Origin: Terriglobus sp. TAA 43
GTDB lineage: Bacteria > Acidobacteriota > Terriglobia > Terriglobales > Acidobacteriaceae
NCBI RefSeq assembly: GCF_000800015.1
Contig: NZ_JUGR01000001.1
Span: forward strand, 1,116,001-1,180,000
Reading direction: 5' to 3'
DNA length: 64,000 nucleotides
Position 1 is the stretch's first letter; each line of letters opens with the position of its first letter. Shown here one piece after another: positions 18,131-30,263 of the stretch. The position numbers and the translations under genes were made by a program. The notes below the pieces were generated by a model. It saw only the letters and a program-made list of their open reading frames with translations, was not told where the DNA came from and searched no databases.

Positions 18131-19672
18131 CTACGCTGCAGCAGACGCAGAGCGTCCCCGCCAAAGGAAATACACCGGGAGTCCCAGCAGCACCAGGATC
18201 AGCCCCGGCCAAGTGTATTGCGGCTTATATCGCAAGAGTACAACACAGATGAAGCTTGCCATCACGATGTACAACCCCGGCAAGACGGGATATCCAATGG
18301 CCCGGTACGGTCGTTCCGCATCTGGACGCGTTTTGCGAAGCCGGAACAGCGCCACAATCGTCAGGATATAAAACACCAGCACCGCAAAGATCACATAATC
18401 CAGCAGTTGCCCGTACGACCCCGAAAGGCAGAGCAGGCAGGTCCATGCCCACTGCACCCAGAGGCTCACTACCGGAGCTTTTGACTTGGGTGAAAGCTTT
18501 CCAGCCGCCTTAAAAAACAGACCGTCCTGGCTCATCGTGTAATACACGCGAGCGCCGCTCAACAGCATGCCATTCGCACAGCCAAACGTGCTGATCATCA
18601 CCGCCAGCGCCATGATCCGCGCGCCATACCCGGCAAATGCCTGCTCCATCACCGCCGTAGCCACGCGGTCTTCGCTGGCAAACTGGATGCCCCGTTGCAG
18701 AATTGTGCCGCCGTCGGCCACACCATGCAGCGGCAAAACCGCCAAGTAGATGAAGTTCACTGCGATATACAACAACAGAACCACACCCGTGCCAATCGCA
18801 AGCGACAGCGGCAGATTCCGCTTCGGATTCGTGATCTCGCCTGCAGTAAAGGTGACGTTATTCCACGCGTCACTGGAGAACAACGATCCGACCTGTACTA
18901 CGGCAATCACGGTCAGGAAACCGACCATCGCCGTTGGTCCGCCAACTCCCACCTGCACCGGATGCAGCGTATGTACACCTGCACCGGCCCAGAAGTTGCC
19001 GTTGGCAAAGTTCGCCGCGATGGCGGTGGCGTTCTTCGCCATCAGCCCAAGCCCAACCACCATCAGCAACGCGAAAATCTTGGCGCTGGTGAAGATGTTC
19101 TGAATCAACGCGCCCAACTTGACGCCAAAGCTGTTCAGGAGGGTCAGCAGGGTCAGAATGATGATCGCGGCAAAGTTCGCCGTCGAAAGCCCCACTTCCA
19201 TGTTGCCCAGCACCATTGGCCCAACGGGCCATGCCGGAACATGCGCAATATGCCAGATCCAGTTGCTGGCCGAAACGCTAGGCACAAATACGCCCAGAAA
19301 CTTGCCGAAAGCCACGGCCACTGCGGCGATCGTGCCACACTGAATGACCAGAAACAGCGTCCAGCCGTACAGAAAGCCCCACATGGGCCCCAAACCTTCG
19401 CGCAGATACACATACTGACCGCCCGCCTTCGGCATCATGGCGGCAAGCTCGCCATAGCTCAGCGCACCGATCAGCGTCATCGCAGCCGTTACCAGCCACG
19501 CAGCGATCAATAGGGCTGGCGATTGCACGCCCCGCGCCATCTCTGCCGGAACAATGAAGATGCCACTGCCCACCATCGAACCCATGACGATGGCAGTCGC
19601 AGAGAACAATCCGAGGCCTTTGACGAACTCTGTCGTCTCGGCCGATTCAGGTGAGGAGGCAATGTTGGACAC
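18131..19672 (-). CDS. APC superfamily amino acid permease
   Basis: A 513-residue transporter with about 12 hydrophobic segments. GSMVGSGIFIVPAE (about 31-44) in helix 1 and FTAGEITNPKRNLPLSLAIG (about 277-296) after helix 6 are typical of the amino acid/polyamine LAT-like branch. It differs clearly from the neighbouring permease, so this is not a simple duplication. The start is GTG at 19672; no strong ribosome site is visible. A perfect 18-base palindrome sits 6 bases upstream of the start and may be an operator that controls this gene and the permease behind it. Confidence 0.85.
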   Translation of the reverse strand: MSNIASSPESAETTEFVKGLGLFSATAIVMGSMVGSGIFIVPAEMARGVQSPALLIAAWLVTAAMTLIGALSYGELAAMMPKAGGQYVYLREGLGPMWGFLYGWTLFLVIQCGTIAAVAVAFGKFLGVFVPSVSASNWIWHIAHVPAWPVGPMVLGNMEVGLSTANFAAIIILTLLTLLNSFGVKLGALIQNIFTSAKIFALLMVVGLGLMAKNATAIAANFANGNFWAGAGVHTLHPVQVGVGGPTAMVGFLTVIAVVQVGSLFSSDAWNNVTFTAGEITNPKRNLPLSLAIGTGVVLLLYIAVNFIYLAVLPLHGVADGGTILQRGIQFASEDRVATAVMEQAFAGYGARIMALAVMISTFGCANGMLLSGARVYYTMSQDGLFFKAAGKLSPKSKAPVVSLWVQWAWTCLLCLSGSYGQLLDYVIFAVLVFYILTIVALFRLRKTRPDAERPYRAIGYPVLPGLYIVMASFICVVLLRYKPQYTWPGLILVLLGLPVYFLWRGRSASAAA

Positions 19673-19678
19673 GGTGTT

Positions 19679-19696
19679 GCTCTGTTGTAACAGAGC
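19679..19696. promoter_or_regulatory. Palindrome upstream of the permease genes
   Basis: GCTCTGTT-GT-AACAGAGC is a perfect 8+8 inverted repeat with a 2-base centre, placed 6-24 bases before the GTG start of the permease gene. It fits a dimeric repressor site or an RNA hairpin covering the ribosome site. No regulator gene is adjacent. Confidence 0.5.
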
Positions 19697-19773
19697 GGGT
19701 CATCATCCGCCACCCAAACGTCCCCAGACCGGTGCCGTCTCGCATGGACGCACCCATCTGGCCAGTTTTCCGC

Positions 19774-20790
19774 CTATGCTTTCTTCTCTTCATGACCGCC
19801 GAACTGAAACCGCATTGCGGACAGCAATTTGTCAGCGAAGATGCTGCCTTCGCGGGAGGTGAACCGGGCGTAGAGGGCCGTGGTGAGGATGTCTGCCGGA
19901 ACGCCTTCATCAATGGCAGCGATCGACGTCCAACGTCCTTCACCAGAATCCGAGACCCTTCCGCCGAACTCCGTCAACTCCGGTGATGCGGCCAGCGCAG
20001 TAGCCGTCAGATCGAGCAGCCACGACGACACGACACTGCCACGACGCCAGACCTCGGCAATCTCCGGCAATGCAAAGTCGTATTGATACAGTTCGGGATT
20101 CCGCATCGGAGTGGTTTCCGCGTCGGTTGAATCAACCGTTTTACCTGCGTTTGCGTGCTTCAGGATGTTCAGCCCTTCGGCGTACGCGCCCATGATCCCG
20201 TATTCGATGCCGTTATGAACCATCTTGACGAAGTGCCCTGCACCCGAAGGCCCGCAGTGTAGGTAGCCATCTTCCGCGGTGCTGGCGGGGAGTTTTTCTC
20301 GACCCGGCGTGCGATCCACGCTGCCACGTCCTGGAGCAAGCGATTTGAAGATAGGATCCAGCGATTTCACGGATGCTTCGTCGCCACCGATCATCAGGCA
20401 ATACCCACGTTCGAGGCCGAAGACGCCTCCGCTCGTTCCAACATCGACCCATTTCACACCGGATTGAGCAACTTCCTTCGCACGGCGGATGTCGTCAACG
20501 TAGTACGAGTTTCCGCCATCGATCAGGATGTCGTTGGCGCTAAAGTGCGGAAGAATCTGCGCAACGGTATCGTCGACTGCACCTGCGGGCACCATCAGCC
20601 ACAACGCGCGCGGCGGTGTGAGACGTTCGATAAGTTCTTCAATGGAAGCCACGCCTGTGGCACCGTACGCTGCGACCTTCGCAACAGTGGCAGGTGTTCG
20701 CGCATAGATCACGCACTCATGCCCAGCGTTCACGAGCCGCCGCACCATGTTGCTTCCCATCCTGCCGAGTCCGATCATTCCGATCTGCAT
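19774..20790 (-). CDS. gnd: 6-phosphogluconate dehydrogenase, decarboxylating, short type
   Basis: A 338-residue enzyme of the short NAD(P)-dependent Gnd type (YqeC/GntZ-like), smaller than the usual 470-residue form. Rossmann GLGRMGSNM is at 7-15; the substrate motifs are DGGNSYY, VGTSGGVFGLERGYCLMIGG and GHFVKMVHNGIEYG (catalytic Lys and substrate Asn). It oxidises 6-phosphogluconate to ribulose 5-phosphate and CO2. GAGGTGGGG lies before the ATG. There is no zwf or pgl next to it. An Asp/Gly-rich insertion of about 20 residues (PGREKLPASTAEDGYLH) precedes the catalytic Lys segment. Confidence 0.88.
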   Translation of the reverse strand: MQIGMIGLGRMGSNMVRRLVNAGHECVIYARTPATVAKVAAYGATGVASIEELIERLTPPRALWLMVPAGAVDDTVAQILPHFSANDILIDGGNSYYVDDIRRAKEVAQSGVKWVDVGTSGGVFGLERGYCLMIGGDEASVKSLDPIFKSLAPGRGSVDRTPGREKLPASTAEDGYLHCGPSGAGHFVKMVHNGIEYGIMGAYAEGLNILKHANAGKTVDSTDAETTPMRNPELYQYDFALPEIAEVWRRGSVVSSWLLDLTATALAASPELTEFGGRVSDSGEGRWTSIAAIDEGVPADILTTALYARFTSREGSIFADKLLSAMRFQFGGHEEKKA

Positions 20791-20952
20791 AAGAACCCCA
20801 CCTCAATCTTGAGGAAATGACTTTTGCCCATTAGAAGACAGGTCGGGGCAGGATGATGTGCGTCGTGTCGTGAATATTTTGCGGATAGATGAGTGGACTT
20901 CCGCTGGCCACTCGCGAGTAACCCCGCTTCTGGAAACTGACTCAGCTCTCAA

Positions 20953-22038
20953 TCACGACCGGTTGATCTTTTCTGCCGCGCTATCAACAAGTGTTGTCAG
21001 CAACTCTTCCACGTTGGTGCATCGAGCAAGATTCGCACTTTGACCAGCCCAAAGAGCAAGCAGTTCAGCATCCCTCGCCTCCTGTGCTGGGAGTGCCAGG
21101 CTACGCATCAGCCCCCTCTGTAGCGGGTAAGGCAAAATCTCCACGCCGGGCTGATTGAGCGTCTCAAGGAGTTCATTCTGGATGCCACGAGCGAGCCTTC
21201 CCGTGAAGCCTCGAGTCAGCGACGTGTGTTTAGCCTTGCCACTGAGAATGGCCTCGCGGTGAACCGGATGCGCACCCGACTCCTCACACGTTAAGAAAAC
21301 CGTTCCCATCTGAACCCCTCCAGCCCCAAGCGCGAAGGCGGCGGCTATGCCACGTGTGTCAGCAATGCCTCCTGCTGCGATGACGGGAATACTTACTTGA
21401 TCTACCGTCTGCGGAACGAGGGAGATGGTGCCGGTAAGAGAGTCCTCGGATGAGCGCAGGAATGATCCTCTATGCCCACCTGCCTCGAAGCCTGACGCAA
21501 CAACCAAATCGACACCAGCTTGTTCCAGTGCTGATGCTTCGTTAGGCGTGGTCGCTGTGCCGATGGTGATCACGCCTTTCCTGCGCGCCTCATCGAGAAT
21601 CTCTCGGGGAGGGACGCCGTAGATGAACGAAAAGACGGGAACGCCGCCATCGAACAAAGCGCGAGCCTGGTCTTCAAATCGGATCCCCTTGTATGGGGAG
21701 TAATTCGGCGCCGATCCGCCAACTTTCTTGATATGCGGGGCCAGATGCCACAGCGCCTTTTGAAAGGCGGCATCATCCGAAGTATGAGCGCCCTGATCTT
21801 CCATAGAAACCCAAAGATTCATGGCGAACGGCTTTGAGGTCATAGAACGAATCTCGGCAATTCGCTCGTTGATCACTGCCGGTTCAAGCCCGTGAGCTCC
21901 GAAAGAACCGAGCCCTCCGAAGTTGGATACTGCAGCCGTCAGACGTTGCGATGGAAAGCCGCCGAGCGGTCCCTGAATCAGGGGATATACGACGCCAAGC
22001 TTCTCGGCAACTCGGGTATGATTCCATGCCTTTGACAT
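20953..22038 (-). CDS. Nitronate monooxygenase / 2-nitropropane dioxygenase family
   Basis: A 361-residue FMN enzyme with a TIM-barrel fold. PLIQGPLGGFPSQRLTAAVSNFGGLGSFGA (about 17-46) is the N-terminal flavin site, followed by GVDLVVASGFEAGGHRGSF (catalytic His in GGH) and PVIAAGGIADTRGIAAAFALGAGGVQMGTVFL for the phosphate site. Members detoxify propionate-3-nitronate; some are enoyl reductases, so the substrate is not certain. The start at 22038 has AGAGGAT upstream and is preferred to a start 42 bases earlier. It is monocistronic. Confidence 0.85.
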   Translation of the reverse strand: MSKAWNHTRVAEKLGVVYPLIQGPLGGFPSQRLTAAVSNFGGLGSFGAHGLEPAVINERIAEIRSMTSKPFAMNLWVSMEDQGAHTSDDAAFQKALWHLAPHIKKVGGSAPNYSPYKGIRFEDQARALFDGGVPVFSFIYGVPPREILDEARRKGVITIGTATTPNEASALEQAGVDLVVASGFEAGGHRGSFLRSSEDSLTGTISLVPQTVDQVSIPVIAAGGIADTRGIAAAFALGAGGVQMGTVFLTCEESGAHPVHREAILSGKAKHTSLTRGFTGRLARGIQNELLETLNQPGVEILPYPLQRGLMRSLALPAQEARDAELLALWAGQSANLARCTNVEELLTTLVDSAAEKINRS

Positions 22039-22248
22039 AGATCCTCTGAAAAGAATTGACTCAGATACGACTCCCGTCAACGTTGTATGGATTCAGAATG
22101 GCTTCGAGACCAAAGGCTGGGTAACTACTAGCGAAGTTATGGCGAAGAAGCAGATTATCCCGATAGGAAAGCGTCAGCGCTCTAAAGTCCCCACGCAGGA
22201 GGTAACAGCACGCGCAGGCATTGAATTGAAAGTATTTAGGGGGGGTAA

Positions 22249-22340
22249 TGGCGGAGAGTGAGGGATTCGAACCCCCGATAGGATTGCTCCTATGTCTGAT
22301 TTCGAGTCAGGTGCATTCAACCGGGCTCTGCCAACTCTCC
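22249..22340 (-). tRNA. tRNA-Ser (anticodon CGA)
   Basis: On the minus strand the RNA starts GGAGAGU, has a D-arm, an anticodon loop CUCGAAA (anticodon CGA, reads UCG), a long class II variable arm (AUAGGA/UCCUAU), a GGGGGUUCGAAUCCCUC T-arm and the closing ACUCUCC. Discriminator G and an encoded CCA follow (22249-22252). The long variable arm identifies serine. Confidence 0.93.
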
Positions 22341-22481
22341 GACTTCATCAGTATAGCGGTTGAGCGAGTTAGTGGCAATGAAGCCAATCACATCCGAATC
22401 GTGGAAATCGAGCCTATTCCGCATGAATGTACGTTGTTTGGTTGATGGGAAGAATGGCGCCAAGTACACTGACTGGGACGC

Positions 22482-23111
22482 ATGCCAACGGTAGCCGAAC
22501 AGACCGGAACAGAAGAAGTGCACCCCGACGTTGCGTTGGTGGAAGCTGCGCGCGGCGGCGATGCCGCTGCGTTTGAGAAGCTGGTGCGGCAATATGACCG
22601 CCAGATCTTCCGTGTAGCGCAGCACATCACGCAGAACCGCGAAGATGCTGAAGACATTACGCAGGACGTCTTCATGAAGGCGTATGGCAAGCTGGACCAG
22701 TTTCAGGGAAACAGCAAGTTCTCCACCTGGCTGACACGGATTGCCGTCAACGAGAGCCTGATGCGGCTGCGGAAACGCAAGACCAGCCGCACCGTCTCCA
22801 TGGACCAGGAAGTGCAGACGGAAGAGGGTTCCATCCCTCGCGATTTCGCCGATTGGACACCCGATCCCGAGCAGCAGTACAGTTCTTCCGAGCTTGGAGA
22901 CATCCTGCAGAGGACGATTTCAGGTTTGTCGCCAGGTTTCCGCACCGTTTTCACCCTCCGCGACATCGAAAACTTGTCGACGGAAGAAACGGCAGAGGCA
23001 CTCGGATTGAGTGTCCCGGCGGTTAAGTCGAGATTGCTACGGGCAAGGCTTCAACTGCGTGAGCGTTTGAGCCGATACCTGAAGCGTAAGGATGGGAGCG
23101 TCAGACCGTGA
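22482..23111 (+). CDS. ECF sigma factor (sigma-70 family, RpoE-like)
   Basis: A 209-residue sigma factor. Region 2 covers about 33-100 (FEKLVRQYDRQIFRVAQHIT, DAEDITQDVFMKAY, FSTWLTRIAVNE) and region 4 about 148-200 (LSPGFRTVFTLRDIENLSTEE, then the helix-turn-helix LGLSVPAVKSRLLRARLQLRE). The linker (about 105-145) is acidic. It resembles RpoE/SigW-type factors that read envelope stress. A zinc-finger protein begins about 50 bases after its stop and is probably its anti-sigma factor, followed by two membrane proteins of unknown function. Confidence 0.9.
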   Translation: MPTVAEQTGTEEVHPDVALVEAARGGDAAAFEKLVRQYDRQIFRVAQHITQNREDAEDITQDVFMKAYGKLDQFQGNSKFSTWLTRIAVNESLMRLRKRKTSRTVSMDQEVQTEEGSIPRDFADWTPDPEQQYSSSELGDILQRTISGLSPGFRTVFTLRDIENLSTEETAEALGLSVPAVKSRLLRARLQLRERLSRYLKRKDGSVRP

Positions 23112-23163
23112 AGCTGCTCTTTGGTCAATTCGATACGCACACACAGACCCGCGGAGGCGTCCG

Positions 23164-23424
23164 ATGACCTGCACGGAATTTCTGGCCCAAATGACGGATT
23201 ATTTCGACGGACAGGTCGAGCCTGAGCTGCTGACGGAAATTCAGTCACATCTGTGCGAGTGCCACCACTGCGAAATTCTTGTGGACACCACCCGCCAGAC
23301 CATTCATGTCTATAAGAATCATCAGGTTTACGACCTGACCGACGAAGTGCGAGAGCGCACGGTGCAGCGTATTCTGGCTGCGTGCACGGGACGTAAGTCC
23401 ATTTCTGCTTCGGGGCAGCGATAG
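23164..23424 (+). CDS. Zinc-finger anti-sigma factor candidate (zf-HC2-like)
   Basis: An 86-residue soluble protein. His29-x3-Cys33-x2-Cys36 in SHLCECHHC is the ZAS/zf-HC2 zinc motif found in anti-sigma factors that bind ECF sigma factors. There is no membrane segment, so it would act as a cytoplasmic, possibly redox-responsive, sensor. GGAGG lies before ATG 23164; a longer frame from 23092 overlapping the sigma gene is unlikely. It is immediately downstream of the sigma gene. Confidence 0.75.
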   Translation: MTCTEFLAQMTDYFDGQVEPELLTEIQSHLCECHHCEILVDTTRQTIHVYKNHQVYDLTDEVRERTVQRILAACTGRKSISASGQR

Positions 23425-23503
23425 CATTTTCTCTTTACTTTGAGTCTCCCTTCACGTAGGGTTTGCGTGTTGCGGTACGCTTTCCCTCCCGAGAGGGGTT
23501 TTC

Positions 23504-24337
23504 ATGTCTCTGCCTGATCCACCGATTGCACGTGAACGTCGCGCCATCCCCACCGGCGGACGTCGCTCAACAGACAATTCAGCTGAACATCACTCCGGTC
23601 GTCGCGCCATGGATAGCGCGCCACGCCGTCGTAGTACCGACCCTCAGATCAGGCGCCGTCGTCAAGACCATAGACCCGGAAAATCCGCCTTAGGCGCACT
23701 CATCACCGTGGTGGGTGCTGTGCTGTTTCTGGGGTATGTCTTCAACGTCGTGGGTTTTGCATCCTCCGCGGATCGTTTCCTTTCCAGTCTCAACGCCTCC
23801 GCACAGAGCTGGACCGATGTCGTCGTCAAAATTGTGGAGTTGGTCTACCCCGCGATCGGACTGATCGGAGTGGGGTTGATTTTGTTCGCGGCACTTCTGT
23901 TTCTCTATCGACGGATTCGGGGCGCGAAGAAGACCCGTGCTTTGGCCGGCCGTGAAGTCATTACGCTGGAACAATTCCGCAAGATCACGGAAGCCAGGGG
24001 CATTCGCCCGAGAATTTCGACGCAGGCTTATCAGTTTCTCCTGCCCTATTACGCCAGCAGCATGCGCGCCCGACTGGATGATCGCCTCATCGAGGATCTG
24101 CATATGACTGCGGAACAAGTGCAGGACTTATACGGAAATCTTCTTCGCAATACGGACCGCAAGAAACCTGTGGGGGCCCGGACCAACATTGTCTCCGTTA
24201 TGGATTTGCTGAACGCAGTGCAGGCGGCCAAACGCCAATCGTTGATGGATTCCACAAGCCGTCCCGTTGCGCGAATTTCAACGGTGCGGCGGGCACAGAC
24301 TGCTACGAAAGACAGAAGCAAGGACTTCACCCTCTAG
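23504..24337 (+). CDS. Unknown two-helix membrane protein, paralogue A
   Basis: A 277-residue protein of no family I recognise. The N-terminus (1-60) is Arg-rich with a loose repeat (GRRSTD, GRRAMD, RRRSTD) and likely cytoplasmic. Two membrane helices (about 61-85 and 113-137) enclose a loop of about 27 residues. A C-terminal cytoplasmic domain (about 154-240) has the pattern LEQFRKI...RGI...AYQFLLPYY...DDRL.EDL.MTAEQVQDLYGNLL...SVMDLLNAV. The same pattern recurs in the next gene. AGAGGGG precedes the ATG. Position after a sigma/anti-sigma pair suggests an envelope-stress role, which is inference only. Confidence 0.8.
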   Translation: MSLPDPPIARERRAIPTGGRRSTDNSAEHHSGRRAMDSAPRRRSTDPQIRRRRQDHRPGKSALGALITVVGAVLFLGYVFNVVGFASSADRFLSSLNASAQSWTDVVVKIVELVYPAIGLIGVGLILFAALLFLYRRIRGAKKTRALAGREVITLEQFRKITEARGIRPRISTQAYQFLLPYYASSMRARLDDRLIEDLHMTAEQVQDLYGNLLRNTDRKKPVGARTNIVSVMDLLNAVQAAKRQSLMDSTSRPVARISTVRRAQTATKDRSKDFTL

Positions 24338-24399
24338 CCGCGCAGTGGGCAAGCAGCCCGTGGTCTGATACGTTCAAAGAACGTTATACCTCTGCGCCC

Positions 24400-25650
24400 A
24401 TGGATGAAACCCACGCCAGCTTTTCCCTACCGCGCAGGCTTCCCCGACAGCCCAAAGCAGCGTCTTATCCAGCGGAAAGTCTTGCGGAAGACATCGCGCT
24501 TGCTCCGAATGTTTCTTATTTCGCAGAAGACGTCAATGCTCCCGTCCCGCCCGGGCCGACAGTGAGTGCCTCATCTCTTCGTGCAGAGCCAGTCACGAAG
24601 CAAGACGTTGCACGAAGCGCAGAAACTGCACCGCCCATGCAGACGGCAGATCGTCCGTTGCGAGAATTGCTCCTCCCGCAAACGGCTTCGATTTCAGCAT
24701 CCGAGGGCGGCCAGAATCGGCCCTCGTACGATGATCCCAAACCCGGCTACGCGCGCCCTTCCGGCATTTCGCGATCGCGACTGTCCCGACGTTCGGGTAT
24801 CTCTGCCGCGGCACGTCCCTCCATCAGTCCTGCAATCCGAGAGGCTGGCGATGGCGGAGTAGCAAGCACGCAAGAAACCACGCCTCTTCGTGTTTCCGCG
24901 GAGCATTCTGTCGTTACTCCGATCGCACAAGTGTCCCAAAGCGAAACACGAGACATCACGAACCGGCCATTGCTCTCGGTTCCAATCGACAATGCAGCGA
25001 TTCCCTCCACTGGCGAAAGCCGAGTTGTGAAGAGGACAAGTCGTCGCGCCTCCCGCAAACGAAGGATTCCGGCGGGCATTGCTCTTGCGGTGCTTTCGAG
25101 CATTCTCGTGACCTATTCCTTTGCAGTCGGCAGTATTGAAAACGAAGTGGACCGCTCGATCGTGAACTCGGACACTATGCCCGTGTTCTTCAAATCGATG
25201 CTGCCCTGGCTTCCCTTACTTCCGCTGGTCCTCCTACTGGGCATCGTTTTGTGGATTCTCGCAGGAATGATCGGCCTTCGACGCGCAAAGCATCGGATGG
25301 AATCCCCGTCCGCCGGCAGCGAAAAAACAGTGGAACAGCGCGAAACGAAACACCGAAAAGCTCCACTGGAACTATTCCGTGATGAGGCCGAAAAGGAAGG
25401 CATAGACAAAGATGCCGCGTATCAGGCATGGCGTCTGCTGCAAAGGTATGGTCCAGACAGCCACGTCTTGTCGATCTATGACGATTTACACAGCACGCTC
25501 GGCATGACTCCGCAACAAATTCAGCGGGTTTATCAGCAGCTGGCTCCGTCCGCGGAAAAAACAGTTTCCCCGCATTCGGTGCTCGATCTGATGCGATTCG
25601 TAAACTCTCCGCAGCAAAATACTGCACACCGCCAGAAGGCCGCTCAATAG
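24400..25650 (+). CDS. Unknown two-helix membrane protein, paralogue B
   Basis: A 416-residue protein with a long disordered Ser/Pro/Arg-rich N-terminus (1-220). Two membrane helices (about 223-245 and 269-293) and a C-terminal domain (about 323-405) follow. The latter reads LELFRDE...EGI...AYQAWRLLQRY...IYDDLHSTLGMTPQQIQRVYQQL...SVLDLMRFV and aligns by eye with the C-terminal domain of the upstream gene. Order and spacing of helices also match. I know of no named family. It is 62 bases downstream of paralogue A and ends at a strong terminator shared with secA. Confidence 0.8.
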   Translation: MDETHASFSLPRRLPRQPKAASYPAESLAEDIALAPNVSYFAEDVNAPVPPGPTVSASSLRAEPVTKQDVARSAETAPPMQTADRPLRELLLPQTASISASEGGQNRPSYDDPKPGYARPSGISRSRLSRRSGISAAARPSISPAIREAGDGGVASTQETTPLRVSAEHSVVTPIAQVSQSETRDITNRPLLSVPIDNAAIPSTGESRVVKRTSRRASRKRRIPAGIALAVLSSILVTYSFAVGSIENEVDRSIVNSDTMPVFFKSMLPWLPLLPLVLLLGIVLWILAGMIGLRRAKHRMESPSAGSEKTVEQRETKHRKAPLELFRDEAEKEGIDKDAAYQAWRLLQRYGPDSHVLSIYDDLHSTLGMTPQQIQRVYQQLAPSAEKTVSPHSVLDLMRFVNSPQQNTAHRQKAAQ

Positions 25651-25696
25651 CATTTCGCGCGCCGCTGGTAAGCGATCACCTTTCTGCAAAAGAGAA

Positions 25697-25721
25697 ACGC
25701 CGCAAGCACTGCTTGCGGCGT
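25697..25721. terminator. Bidirectional terminator, paralogue B / secA
   Basis: An 11-bp perfect stem ACGCCGCAAGC / GCTTGCGGCGT with a 3-base loop, between the convergent genes. Confidence 0.8.
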
Positions 25722-25733
25722 CTTCATTTCTTG

Positions 25734-28616
<2,883 letters not shown>

Positions 28617-28711
28617 AGGGGTCGTCCTTGCTGATACGAAAAATAGCGCGATCAAGAGGGCGCGGTGCCGCAGCATCCGCGAGAAAGAAGTGCACTCCTA
28701 TCAGCAGCGCG

Positions 28712-29008
28712 CTACAGGCTGCTTCCCGTCACAGCGTGTACGTGCGCTGTCTGCGCCACGGCATCATGTACCGGACGCACGACGCGGTGTTCGGATGACA
28801 CCGAAGCCGCAAAGTCATGGGATTCCGCGTTCGCCGGACCAGATGTAGCGGGCTCAGACTCTTCAATCGCCGCCTGCAGCAGCAGGTTGCGTACAAAGAC
28901 GCCGCCAGGAGTCCGCGTGGGTTCCACGCTGCTGGCACGCGCGTCTGACACTGCCAGGCTCGAAAGCAGCAGCAATAGACACGCGAGATGAACGGCGCGG
29001 GAACGCAT
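28712..29008 (-). CDS. Small secreted or membrane-anchored hypothetical protein
   Basis: A 98-residue protein with an N-terminal signal sequence (RSRAVHLACLLLLLSSLAVS, probable cleavage near ARA|SS) and a polar remainder without recognised motifs. AGGAAG 5 bases before the ATG supports translation. It is 95 bases upstream of secA on the same strand and could be co-transcribed; secM, which regulates secA in Enterobacteria from the same position, is a tempting analogy, but no arrest-type motif is evident at its C-terminus (HAVTGSSL). Confidence 0.6.
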   Translation of the reverse strand: MRSRAVHLACLLLLLSSLAVSDARASSVEPTRTPGGVFVRNLLLQAAIEESEPATSGPANAESHDFAASVSSEHRVVRPVHDAVAQTAHVHAVTGSSL

Positions 29009-29086
29009 GTGCTTCCTAGTTTAGACGAACGTACGTTTTGGCGCATCAGCTGCCGAAAATGGCTTTAGGATTAGACTCATGCGCGC

Positions 29087-29281
29087 ATGTCCACTGGCAC
29101 AAAGGGTGTCGTCTGCTTTGTGGTGTGCGTACTCGCTTTTATTGGCGTCGCAGTCCGCGGCGACGGGATGTGTCCTTCCGGAATTACGGCCCTGCTTTGC
29201 TTCGTGGCTCTCGCTTCGTTTTTCGCTTCACTGGTATTTCTTGTGACCGACAAAGCGCGATCCAGACGTCGTCTCAATTAG
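29087..29281 (+). CDS. Small two-helix membrane protein
   Basis: A 64-residue protein with two hydrophobic helices (about 6-23 and 33-54) and a basic tail KARSRRRLN. No ribosome site is evident. It overlaps the end of the convergent xerC gene by 8 bases. The hydrophobic pattern and positive-inside tail argue for a real gene, but there is no recognised family. Confidence 0.45.
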   Translation: MSTGTKGVVCFVVCVLAFIGVAVRGDGMCPSGITALLCFVALASFFASLVFLVTDKARSRRRLN

Positions 29282-30263
29282 CCCGCGGGTGGGTCTCGTC
29301 GTACACCTGCTGCACCTGGCCTACGGTGAGCTGTGTATACCGTTGCGTGGTGGAAAGCCGTTCATGGCCAAGGAGTTCCTGAATCGCTCGCAGGTCGGCT
29401 CCCTCCTCCAGCATGTGCGTGCCGAAGGCGTGGCGCAGCGTGTGAGGGTGAACATCAGCCGGTAGACCGCGCTGGATGGCGATGGCCTTCACAATTCTTC
29501 CCACAGAACGCGTCGTCAGGCGCGCCGAACCACGCGCGGACTGGTTGATGAGCAGTGGGCCGTCTGCGATGAGCGCCGCTTTGCCATTCCTTAGTTTCGC
29601 TTCCCGATGTGGCAGATAGCCGCGAACAGCTTCTGCCGCAGCATCGCCTAAAGGCACATAACGCTCTTTGCGACCTTTGCCGCGAACCAGGATCGCGTCG
29701 TTGGACCAATAAATGTCACGCAGATTGATGCCGACCAGCTCTGAATTACGGATTCCGCAGCCGTAGAGCAGCTCCCAGATCACGCGGTCGCGCTCTGGCC
29801 ACCCGGTGTATTCCTTGTCTGCCAACTTCGCAGATTTCTTGCCAGCTTTCTTCGCCGAACGCGGCGTTGCTCTTACGTTCTCAATGGCATCCAGAACGCG
29901 ATTGACCTCTTCCGCAGACGGCACCCGTGGAAGATGCTTCGGCAGCTTCGGAGTGGCAACCAGCGTCGCCGGATTCTGTTCGACGACGCCCTCTTTGGCC
30001 ATCCAACGAAACCACGACCGAACTGCCGCAAGCGCACGTGCTGCCGATGCCTTCGTCAATCCACGGTCATACAGGACTGCCAGATACGCGCGCACATGCG
30101 TGTGCTCCACCCGTCGGATATCGCCCTCTTCGCCAAGCGTTTCCACCAGCCACGCAGCGAAGTTCTGCACTTCACGTGTGTAAGCACGAACAGTGTGCTC
30201 GCTGGCGCCGCGCTCAGTCTCCAACACGGTGACGTAGCGACTGCTTAGATCGGACAGGCTCAT
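29274..30263 (-). CDS. xerC: Tyrosine recombinase XerC
   Basis: A 329-residue site-specific recombinase. A SAM-like N-terminal domain (1-105) precedes the catalytic domain, with Arg172, Lys196, His274, Arg277, His300 and nucleophile Tyr309 all present. With XerD it should resolve chromosome dimers at dif. A Lys-rich insertion (about 131-152, [15 protein letters not shown]) interrupts the start of the catalytic domain and is unusual for XerC. The ATG overlaps the xerD stop as ATGA, giving translational coupling. Confidence 0.88.
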   Translation of the reverse strand: MSLSDLSSRYVTVLETERGASEHTVRAYTREVQNFAAWLVETLGEEGDIRRVEHTHVRAYLAVLYDRGLTKASAARALAAVRSWFRWMAKEGVVEQNPATLVATPKLPKHLPRVPSAEEVNRVLDAIENVRATPRSAKKAGKKSAKLADKEYTGWPERDRVIWELLYGCGIRNSELVGINLRDIYWSNDAILVRGKGRKERYVPLGDAAAEAVRGYLPHREAKLRNGKAALIADGPLLINQSARGSARLTTRSVGRIVKAIAIQRGLPADVHPHTLRHAFGTHMLEEGADLRAIQELLGHERLSTTQRYTQLTVGQVQQVYDETHPRAN

